A stretch of 5,840 nt of DNA. Source: Candidatus Sulfotelmatobacter sp. (GTDB lineage Bacteria; Acidobacteriota; Terriglobia; Terriglobales; Acidobacteriaceae). Under the pieces are notes generated by a model, which was not told the DNA's origin, did no database searches, and was given only the letters and a program-made list of their open reading frames with translations. The translations under genes were made by a program, and so were the position numbers. The DNA lies in contig JASICF010000402.1 in NCBI GenBank assembly GCA_030044775.1, positions 1 through 5,840 of the forward strand, read 5' to 3'. This document shows positions 1 through 5,486 of this stretch, one piece after another; within the stretch, counting starts at the first letter, position 1; every line of letters starts with the position of its first letter.

Positions 1-40
1 CCCCAACGACGATCCTCTCCAATCAACAATCGAATTATCG
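1..40 (-). other. Region downstream of the acyl carrier protein gene, possible ribosome-binding site of a further gene
   Basis: This is the short stretch after the carrier protein stop codon, running to the window edge. No hairpin with a T-run is visible, so transcription probably continues. On the minus strand it reads GGAGAGG (complement of bases 14-20), followed after seven bases by TTG (bases 6-4), which could be the start of another co-directional gene beyond the edge. A TTG further upstream also opens a frame through this stretch. There is too little sequence to choose between them. This is inference from a single Shine-Dalgarno-like motif. Confidence 0.2.
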
Positions 41-283
41 CTAGAGCCTTGCCTGAATCTTGCCCGCCAGGGTGCGAAAGTCCGATACGCCCTGCAGCTC
101 GTAGTCCGGAAGCTCGATATGAAAATGGTTTTCCAATTTCGTGAGCAAATCGAGCGTCTGCAGGCTGTCAATTCCCAGCGTCTTGAAAAAATCATCGTCC
201 GGCTGCAGCTTTTCTTTCGGCACTTTGAAGTGCGCTGCGGCGAAGTTCAGAATTTCATCGAGCGTCTGATCGGTAGTAGGCAT
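41..283 (-). CDS. Acyl carrier protein (stand-alone, phosphopantetheine-binding)
   Basis: This is an 80-residue carrier protein that would hold an acyl chain as a thioester on a 4'-phosphopantetheine arm in the cytoplasm. The attachment motif GIDSL is at residues 37-41, with Ser40 as the predicted modified residue. The length matches the usual 75-85 residues of type II acyl carrier proteins. The helix after the serine (DSLQTLDLLTKLENHF) is less acidic than that of the housekeeping fatty-acid carrier and contains a lysine, which suggests a dedicated carrier for this cluster rather than the general AcpP. No ketosynthase or fab gene adjoins it, which also argues against the housekeeping copy. 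It starts at an ATG preceded by AAGGA three bases away, and another AAGGA lies 30 bases further upstream. It is the last gene of the visible run, 108 bases after the hydratase gene. The family call is secure; its partner enzymes are inferred from proximity only. Confidence 0.93.
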   Translation of the reverse strand: MPTTDQTLDEILNFAAAHFKVPKEKLQPDDDFFKTLGIDSLQTLDLLTKLENHFHIELPDYELQGVSDFRTLAGKIQARL

Positions 284-286
284 AGG

Positions 287-291
287 TCCTT
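287..291 (-). promoter_or_regulatory. Ribosome-binding site of the acyl carrier protein gene
   Basis: AAGGA lies on the minus strand with only three bases (CCT) before the ATG at 283. This is tighter than the usual 5-9 base spacing. It overlaps the TAA stop of a five-codon in-frame reading frame, so reinitiation could add to initiation here. Confidence 0.5.
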
Positions 292-307
292 AGATAAACT
301 TTTTCAT
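290..307 (-). other. Possible five-codon leader reading frame before the acyl carrier protein gene
   Basis: The minus strand holds ATG-AAA-AAG-TTT-ATC-TAA (MKKFI), ending six bases before the carrier protein ATG and in the same reading frame. It has its own AAGGA (bases 317-321) nine bases upstream of its ATG. The same octamer AAGGACCT precedes both start codons, exactly 30 bases apart. It could be a translated minicistron that feeds ribosomes to the carrier protein gene, the relic of an earlier start interrupted by a stop, or chance. Nothing in the sequence proves translation. Confidence 0.2.
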
Positions 308-343
308 CAACGAAGGTCCTTGTAAGTCGCCCTGCCAGGAACA

Positions 344-371
344 TCTGTTTTGTCACGTCTGTTTTGTCACT
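344..371. repeat. 14-base tandem direct repeat (two copies)
   Basis: TCTGTTTTGTCAC occurs at 344-356 and again at 358-370, giving a 14-base period with identity at 13 of 14 positions (G at 357 versus T at 371). It sits in the spacer upstream of the carrier protein gene. The period is not a whole number of helical turns, so slippage duplication is at least as likely as a paired operator. Confidence 0.85.
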
Positions 372-372
372 T

Positions 373-391
373 CGACGTGCGCGGCACGGCG
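373..391 (-). other. Weak hairpin directly after the hydratase stop codon
   Basis: Bases 376-380 (CGTGC) pair with 384-388 (GCACG) around a GCG loop. The stem can extend by two more pairs (373-374 with 390-391) across an A/G mismatch. It begins at the base immediately after the hydratase TAG. No T-run follows on the minus strand, so it is not a standard intrinsic terminator. It could slow polymerase or protect a 3' end, or it could be chance in GC-rich sequence. Confidence 0.25.
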
Positions 392-1255
392 CTACGGCAG
401 GTACGGTTGCGCGTCCGTACTATTCACAAATCTGCGCAACCCCGATTGCACCGCCGGCCGCGTGAACAGCTCGCAAAAGAGATCGATCTCCCGCCGCAGT
501 TCGTCGTGCGGCACCGGCTTAATAAATCTCTTGGCTGCGGTTGCGGTTGCGCGATCAAACTTGCCTAACTGAGCCGCGGTTGCCTGCGCGGCGCGCAACG
601 ACTCACCTTCACCAACTACCTGGCTCACCAGCCCGATCTGCTGCGCCTTCGTCGCGTTGAAGCTGCGCCCGGTAAGCAATAGATCTCTCACCACCGCATT
701 TCCCAAATCCCGCTTCAGACGGGGAATTCCGCCGAAGCCGGGAATAAGGCCGAGACGCAATTCCGGAAAACAAAAACGCGCCGTCTTGTCGGCGATGATC
801 AAATCGCAGGTCAACGCCAGTTCGAATCCCCCTCCGAACGTGATGCCGTGTACCGCCGCGATTGTGGTTATGGGAGCCGTATCAATCAAATTCAGCACTC
901 GGTGAATGCGCTCCAGAAAATCCCGTACACCCCTAAGCGCTGCAGCTTTGTCCATGCCCTCCGAACGCTGGAATAGCTCTCGCAGGTCCGCCCCCGCGCA
1001 AAATCCCGGCTTCAATTGACTGTGAATTACCAGCGCATGGGCCGATTCCTGCATCCGCTGTAAGTCGGCAGCAAAGGTTTCCAACTCTGCGAGCGATGCC
1101 GATCCCAATTCGTTACACGGCGCGCGATGCAGCGCCAGTTCAATTACTCCATCTTTGAGCGCCCAGGATAAAGCCTTTTCGCTCGAGGGAACTCTGGATG
1201 ATGATTCCATCGGCTGTTCGCGCAACGCGCCGTGCTCTGTAGTTTCCAGACTCAC
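392..1255 (-). CDS. Enoyl-CoA hydratase/isomerase family protein (crotonase fold)
   Basis: This 287-residue crotonase-superfamily enzyme probably hydrates or dehydrates an acyl thioester (CoA- or carrier-protein-bound) in the cytoplasm. The first oxyanion-hole motif is FCAGAD (residues 85-90). The second is GGGFE (141-145), within AAVHGITFGGGFELALTCD. Glu145 and Glu165 (in FPELRLGLIPGFGG) occupy the positions of the two catalytic glutamates of classical enoyl-CoA hydratase, so hydratase chemistry is possible, not only isomerase or decarboxylase chemistry. The fold proper begins near residue 28. The GTG start at 1255 is preferred because AAAGG lies four bases upstream, overlapping the ligase stop. 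An ATG at codon 16 (base 1210) is the alternative, but it lacks a ribosome-binding site. The gene follows the ligase by seven bases, so the two are surely co-transcribed. With no beta-oxidation partners in the window, a role in tailoring a chain for this cluster is more likely than general catabolism, though this is inference. Confidence 0.92.
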   Translation of the reverse strand: MSLETTEHGALREQPMESSSRVPSSEKALSWALKDGVIELALHRAPCNELGSASLAELETFAADLQRMQESAHALVIHSQLKPGFCAGADLRELFQRSEGMDKAAALRGVRDFLERIHRVLNLIDTAPITTIAAVHGITFGGGFELALTCDLIIADKTARFCFPELRLGLIPGFGGIPRLKRDLGNAVVRDLLLTGRSFNATKAQQIGLVSQVVGEGESLRAAQATAAQLGKFDRATATAAKRFIKPVPHDELRREIDLFCELFTRPAVQSGLRRFVNSTDAQPYLP

Positions 1256-1262
1256 TCCGCCT

Positions 1263-2924
1263 TTAAACTGCCTGCTTCACTGCATACATTTCTTCAATCT
1301 CGTTTTTCATGCGGGCCGCGATGATATCGCGCTTGAGTTTCCCGTTCACCGTCAACGTGCCGCTTTCAATTGTGAAGGCACCCTCGCGGATTACAAAAGC
1401 CCGCACCTGCTTATAATGAGGCAGTTCATCGTTTGCCAAATCCAGCGCGCCCTGCACCTGCTCGGGTTTCACTTTTCCCGTCACAATCGCCGACAAATAT
1501 CCCCGGCCGTTCCCGACCAGCACGACTTGCTGAGCCTCCGGTAAATTTTTCGCGATTGCTGCCTCGATGGGTTCGGGCGAGATCTTGTGTCCCGATCCCA
1601 GGACAATCAGATTCTTGATTCGTCCCGCGATCCGCCAGTTGCCCGCCGCGTTCACCTCGCCCTGATCGCCGGTATGAAGCCATCCTTCGTCTAAGGCTTG
1701 CGCCGTCTGCTCCGGCCTGTTCCAGTATCCGGGGAAGACATTTGGCCCGCGCACGACAATCTCGTCATTCTCCCCGAGCCTCATTTCCATTCCAGGGATT
1801 GCCGGACCGACGCGCCCGACCTCAACGTGATCTGGATCATCCATGGTGCAGATGGCAGTGGTTTCCGTGAGCCCGTAGACTTGCAGCACGCGAATTCCGA
1901 GCATCATGAAATAAAGCTGCGTCTCTGCGCTCAGCGGGGCCGACCCGCAGATCAGCGCTCTCAGGTTCTTGCCGATCATTTTTTTTCGGATGGTCGGAAA
2001 GATCACTAAGTCTGCCAACCACAACCAGAATCCGTCGCCGGGTTGCGATTGTCTCTCGTGCCGGCGCGCCCAAGCACCCTTAGCACGGGAATAAATCGTC
2101 TGCGGAACCCCGCCGTTTTGCCAGAGTTGCGCGTCTACCGCGCGCCTCATGCGCTCAAGCAACTGTGGGACGTTAAGGCAATAATCCGGCGCCACGGTGC
2201 GTAGATCGTCGGCGAGGCTGGCCAGATCCATGTTGATCGTCACCAGGCTGCGCCGCAGGAGAAATGTGAGCATGGCGATCCATGAAGCGGCAAAGGTGAA
2301 CGGCAAATAATGAAAGATGCGATCCTGCGCGGTCGAGCCAGACATCAATTGGGCCAGACGTTGCGATGTGCGTTCCAGCATGAAACCCACATTCGTCGCC
2401 GTCAGCACGACGCCTTTTGCCTCGCCGGAAGTTCCCGAAGTATAGATAATCGTAACCGGGGCATCTTTCCCAACTTGCAGACGTTCCAGTTGTATGCCGT
2501 CGACACCGGTGAAAATTTCATCGAACAAGTATTGCGGGGGCGCTTCCGCCCAGGTCTGAGCGATCGAGTCGCGCAGCGCTGCATCGCCACAACACAATAA
2601 CGAAGGAGTGGAGTCCTTCATCATCGCGATCAGTTCTGCCGGCGCTTGGCGCGCATAAAGCGGCACGACAATCAGCCCTTCGGCCATCAGCGCTAAATCC
2701 ATCGCGAGCCAGCGAATACTGTTGGGCGCGAGCAGCGCGCAACGGTCGCCCTTCGGCAATCGCTTTGCGGAGATAAATGTTCTCGCTTTCCGCACCAGTT
2801 CCAGCAGTTCATTGCCGGTGACGCCGGAAATCTGTCCGTCGCGAATTTCCGCGAGGATGCGCGTATCGCCAGCGGCGCGCAATTGCGAAAATATTTCTCC
2901 GACGAATGTGATCGATGCGCTCAC
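1263..2924 (-). CDS. AMP-dependent acyl-CoA / acyl-ACP synthetase (long-chain fatty acid ligase type)
   Basis: This 553-residue ANL-superfamily adenylating enzyme activates a carboxylic acid, probably a fatty acid, with ATP and transfers the acyl group to CoA or a carrier-protein thiol. The motifs appear in order: P-loop YTSGTSGEAKG (161-171), YGLTETT (350-356), GWLHTGD with Asp420 for ribose binding (414-420), the hinge GRIKNLIVLGSGHKISPEPIE region (434-454), and NGKLKRD (527-533), carrying the catalytic lysine of the C-terminal lid. The KNLIVLGSG-type hinge and the overall length resemble long-chain acyl-CoA synthetases and FadD/RpfB-like ligases more than NRPS domains. No carrier domain is fused, but a free acyl carrier protein lies two genes downstream. 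The GTG start at 2924 has no clear ribosome-binding site and follows the previous stop by 19 bases. No earlier in-frame start was found. The family call is firm; chain length and acceptor are unknown. Confidence 0.94.
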   Translation of the reverse strand: MSASITFVGEIFSQLRAAGDTRILAEIRDGQISGVTGNELLELVRKARTFISAKRLPKGDRCALLAPNSIRWLAMDLALMAEGLIVVPLYARQAPAELIAMMKDSTPSLLCCGDAALRDSIAQTWAEAPPQYLFDEIFTGVDGIQLERLQVGKDAPVTIIYTSGTSGEAKGVVLTATNVGFMLERTSQRLAQLMSGSTAQDRIFHYLPFTFAASWIAMLTFLLRRSLVTINMDLASLADDLRTVAPDYCLNVPQLLERMRRAVDAQLWQNGGVPQTIYSRAKGAWARRHERQSQPGDGFWLWLADLVIFPTIRKKMIGKNLRALICGSAPLSAETQLYFMMLGIRVLQVYGLTETTAICTMDDPDHVEVGRVGPAIPGMEMRLGENDEIVVRGPNVFPGYWNRPEQTAQALDEGWLHTGDQGEVNAAGNWRIAGRIKNLIVLGSGHKISPEPIEAAIAKNLPEAQQVVLVGNGRGYLSAIVTGKVKPEQVQGALDLANDELPHYKQVRAFVIREGAFTIESGTLTVNGKLKRDIIAARMKNEIEEMYAVKQAV

Positions 2925-2943
2925 GGAATAGTTAAGCGAACAA

Positions 2944-4356
2944 CTAGCTGTACGATGAAACTAAATCCTTCAGGTTTTGGCTGATCGGCGGCAGGTAATC
3001 CTCCCAACTCCACTCTCCCCGCCGCGTGCCGAACTCCGGATACCGCCGCTGCACTTCCTCCTCGAAATACACACCCATGCGGGCCATAACTTTCAGGTTC
3101 CGAACCACCGTGCGCGCGATTCCATCCGCGATCGATTCGCCGTCGCGGCTCAGTTTTTCGAGAGCAGCCAGCAGCTTTCCCTCCAGCTCCGGATCGTCAA
3201 CCGTCATTAGCAAATCCTGATGCCCTCGCTCGCGCATGAGATTGCGGATGCGCTCGTCCATCGTAATCCCCGCCGATGGCACCAGTCCCGGCATAGAAGT
3301 CACGATCCCGTGATAGCGCGACGAAGCCATCATATGGCATGCCCGCAGCACGCTCACCAATTCGTACATGTTGTATTCGTCGGACGTCAGCACAGGAATA
3401 CCCCCGCCGAGCTTCTCTGTTATGCGTCGCGCCGGGCGCGCATCGAGCCGCTCGGTCGCTACGAAAATCACAAATACGCTTTTTCTCTTGCGAAAAGCAT
3501 CGACCGCGTTGGCAATGGCCGTCAGATACCGTTCATAGGCGGCGTCAGCGGCCGGGCCAGAGTTATGGAAATACGGGCCGCGATAATGGCTTTTCTTGTA
3601 GGCGCCGATCGTGCTCAGCAATGCGAGCTTCGCGACCGACGCTCTTACCGGCCACTCAAAAGGATTGATCGGGCACACAACCAGCACCGGCGTTCGACCG
3701 TCCCAGCCAACTTTTCGCAAAACACTTTGCCCATACTCCGGCGGCCTCGGCTCGAAGGTCCACGCCGTGTCCGTTCCTAATTCCGTTGGCACTCCCAACT
3801 CGCGCAAAACTGTGCGAGATTCCTCGTTGCGCGTGATCACAAACGAATTTCTGCAATAGCGGCCGCACATTTTAGCGAGCAGCGGATCCATGTAGCCGGC
3901 TTCGCCGCCGTATCCAACCGAAAGCTTGTTCTGCACGGCGGCCAGCCCGAGCGAACCGATCATCATCGTGGTAAGCGCGTTGGCAAACTTGCTCTTGAAC
4001 ATCGATCCTTCGCAGGCGACCACCCCGTGATACTTCGGAACCTCGTTCGCCAGAAATGGCGGAAAAATATCGGGCAGGCGAACCTGCGCGGTATTTTCGA
4101 AATAGCCGCGAGAGCGTTCGAAATCGAACGTCATCGCCGTGAATTCCACGTGCTCGGCTCCAAGAATGTGCCGAATCTGCCGCAGCATCTCTTCGACCCG
4201 TACATCCGAACCCATGTTGCGAGTGCCGTTGTAACCTGCAAACAGCAGCTTGAGCTTTTCACCCGGCTTCCAGCGGTTACCTCCGCCGAGCATCCACGCC
4301 GCTTTGGCACGTTCGATCGAACCGCTGACCCACGCTTCTAAAATGAAATCCATCAT
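2944..4356 (-). CDS. Polysaccharide pyruvyl transferase family protein (CsaB-like), divergent
   Basis: This 470-residue protein resembles the polysaccharide pyruvyl transferase superfamily, which typically moves a pyruvyl group from phosphoenolpyruvate onto a sugar hydroxyl as a ketal. An N-terminal glycine motif GYNGTRNMGSD (41-51) replaces the usual GyyGxxNxGD and opens the first Rossmann-like half. The signature SSRYHGIVTSM (345-355), with Arg347 and His349, matches the conserved S-x-R-x-H region of the C-terminal half. CEGSMFKSKFAN (115-126) and GTDTAWTFEP (194-203) lie between them. It is longer than the common 330-400 residues, with a 30-residue leader and a C-terminal tail after about residue 425. 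No membrane segment or signal peptide is evident, so it is probably cytoplasmic. It overlaps the upstream reductase by ATGA and has a strong GGAGGG site eight bases before its ATG. Some members of this superfamily have other roles, so the ketal-forming activity is a family inference. Confidence 0.8.
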   Translation of the reverse strand: MMDFILEAWVSGSIERAKAAWMLGGGNRWKPGEKLKLLFAGYNGTRNMGSDVRVEEMLRQIRHILGAEHVEFTAMTFDFERSRGYFENTAQVRLPDIFPPFLANEVPKYHGVVACEGSMFKSKFANALTTMMIGSLGLAAVQNKLSVGYGGEAGYMDPLLAKMCGRYCRNSFVITRNEESRTVLRELGVPTELGTDTAWTFEPRPPEYGQSVLRKVGWDGRTPVLVVCPINPFEWPVRASVAKLALLSTIGAYKKSHYRGPYFHNSGPAADAAYERYLTAIANAVDAFRKRKSVFVIFVATERLDARPARRITEKLGGGIPVLTSDEYNMYELVSVLRACHMMASSRYHGIVTSMPGLVPSAGITMDERIRNLMRERGHQDLLMTVDDPELEGKLLAALEKLSRDGESIADGIARTVVRNLKVMARMGVYFEEEVQRRYPEFGTRRGEWSWEDYLPPISQNLKDLVSSYS

Positions 4357-5486
4357 GCCGCCGTCCCTCCCGCCGCAACCGGCCAGGGCTGATAAGGATA
4401 CGCGAAGTGATTTTCACGGCTGAATTTCAGCAGCGGATAGGAATATCGCGAGAACGGCGCCGGTTTCTTGCCCAGTTCGTCCGTGACTCGCCGGTTGTCG
4501 AACACCGTATTCCACACCAGGTATGGCATGAAAACCTTCATCAGGGAGGCGCCTTTGCTGATCGCTCCCTTACGGTTCGCCAGGAAATTCACGGATGAGG
4601 AGAATGGTTTTTCCGCCACCGGCACAAAGACCGGGGGGCGCCTGTTCTGCGCCGCGGCGAGCGCTCCTGTGATTTCTCGAAAACTCTGCGACTCGATTCC
4701 CGAAGATAAATGATACGTATCGTGCTCGGGTTGTGACTTCTGATGCAGCGTGGCGATTGCTTCGGCCACGAAGTCCACGTTTACGATGTCGATCTTATCT
4801 GTCGGGCGAAACGGCAGAGCCGGCAATCCTGCGAGAAATACGAAGGCTTTCACCATGTCGAACTGCGTGGTCTCTGCGTACCGGCTGTCGCCGAGGACGA
4901 TGCTGGGTCGAAAAACGATTTTCGACGTGTCCGGCAATAACATTCGCATCATGTGCTCGCAGAACTTCTTCGTCCGCGCATACGGATCGTAATCCGAACG
5001 CTCCCAATCGATCGATCGATCCTCGCTGACAACTTCGTTTTGCCGTTTCCCGGCTACCGCAACCGTGCTCACCAGGCTGAAGCGCCTCAACCCGTGATAG
5101 TGCTCGATCTGCCGCGCAAGCGTCAGCACCTCCAGCGTGCCGCGCAGGTTAACGTTGAGGCAGCTCTTCTCCGATTTTCGATTCAGCGAGGCGGCGCAGT
5201 GAATGATCGAATCCGTGGTGTGCACCAGGCGGTCGTAGTCATCGCGTCCCAAACCGAAACCAGGATCGGTCAAATCGCCACGAAACACTCTTATGCGGGT
5301 CTGCAGATGCTCATAGAAATGCGGGAAGTCAAGGTGCAATTGCAGCGCTTGCCACAACCGCCCTTCGGCCTCGCCTGCATCCCGGGCGCGCACCAGCACG
5401 TTCAAAGCAGCCCCGTGATCGCGCAACAGATTTGCCGCCACGTGCGCCCCGATGTATCCCGTCGATCCAGTCAAAAGAATCGCCAT
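4353..5486 (-). CDS. NAD(P)-dependent extended SDR, thioester-reductase / male-sterility type
   Basis: This 377-residue extended short-chain dehydrogenase/reductase probably reduces an acyl thioester to an aldehyde or alcohol, or acts on a related carbonyl or sugar substrate. The cofactor motif TGSTGYIG is at residues 6-13, followed by LVRARDAGEAEGRLWQAL (31-48). That segment is characteristic of thioester-reductase domains and fatty-acyl reductases, which have a conserved LVRA...A..RL element. Further landmarks are GDLTDP (70-75), HCAAS (96-100), Ser140 and the catalytic pair Tyr169-Lys173 in YARTK, then FRPSIVLGD (192-200). All catalytic residues are intact. There is no FAR_C tail or fused carrier domain, so it works as a free enzyme. 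Its ATG directly follows the TGA of the upstream reductase, and a GGGCGGGAA element upstream can serve as ribosome-binding site. A nucleotide-sugar epimerase is the main alternative, but the LVRA/RL segment argues against it. Confidence 0.87.
   Translation of the reverse strand: MAILLTGSTGYIGAHVAANLLRDHGAALNVLVRARDAGEAEGRLWQALQLHLDFPHFYEHLQTRIRVFRGDLTDPGFGLGRDDYDRLVHTTDSIIHCAASLNRKSEKSCLNVNLRGTLEVLTLARQIEHYHGLRRFSLVSTVAVAGKRQNEVVSEDRSIDWERSDYDPYARTKKFCEHMMRMLLPDTSKIVFRPSIVLGDSRYAETTQFDMVKAFVFLAGLPALPFRPTDKIDIVNVDFVAEAIATLHQKSQPEHDTYHLSSGIESQSFREITGALAAAQNRRPPVFVPVAEKPFSSSVNFLANRKGAISKGASLMKVFMPYLVWNTVFDNRRVTDELGKKPAPFSRYSYPLLKFSRENHFAYPYQPWPVAAGGTAA
4365..4370 (-). promoter_or_regulatory. Ribosome-binding site of the pyruvyl transferase family gene
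   Basis: GGAGGG lies on the minus strand eight bases before the ATG at 4356, inside the end of the upstream reductase gene. It supports the start that overlaps the upstream stop (ATGA). The next codon is also ATG, so initiation could occur at either. Confidence 0.65.

Larger units (their letters stand above)
284..391 (-). other. 108-base spacer between hydratase and acyl carrier protein genes
   Basis: This is the only sizeable non-coding gap in the window. In transcription order it holds a weak hairpin just after the hydratase stop, two tandem copies of GTGACAAAACAGA, and two copies of AAGGACCT before the carrier protein start. No convincing -10/-35 pair is seen: GTGACA could serve as a -35 box, but no TATAAT-like hexamer lies about 17 bases downstream. 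It could therefore be an mRNA-processing or translation-tuning spacer that sets carrier protein level separately, or it could hold a promoter that is not recognisable by eye. Confidence 0.5.

Noticed and set aside
322..338. Sigma-54-like element CTGGCAGGGCGACTTAC on the minus strand
   Set aside because: The -24 half (CTGGCA) is good, but the -12 GC dinucleotide is absent and the spacing is off by one, so it does not meet the consensus.
373..391. Intrinsic terminator after the hydratase gene
   Set aside because: The stem is only five uninterrupted pairs and no T-run follows on the minus strand. It is kept only as a weak hairpin.
1155..1544. Plus-strand open frame of 129 codons across the ligase/hydratase junction
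   Set aside because: It lies opposite conserved C-terminal ligase motifs and the hydratase N-terminus, and has no recognisable fold or supported start.
3220..3780. Long plus-strand open frame (186 codons) opposite the pyruvyl transferase family gene
   Set aside because: It is antisense to a well-supported gene. Its product is rich in Arg, His and Ser with no domain pattern, typical of a shadow frame in GC-rich coding DNA.
5007..5020. ATCG tetranucleotide run (ATCGATCGATCGAT), a perfect palindrome
   Set aside because: It lies inside the reductase gene, where it encodes ordinary residues (DRSID). It is most likely a chance codon combination.
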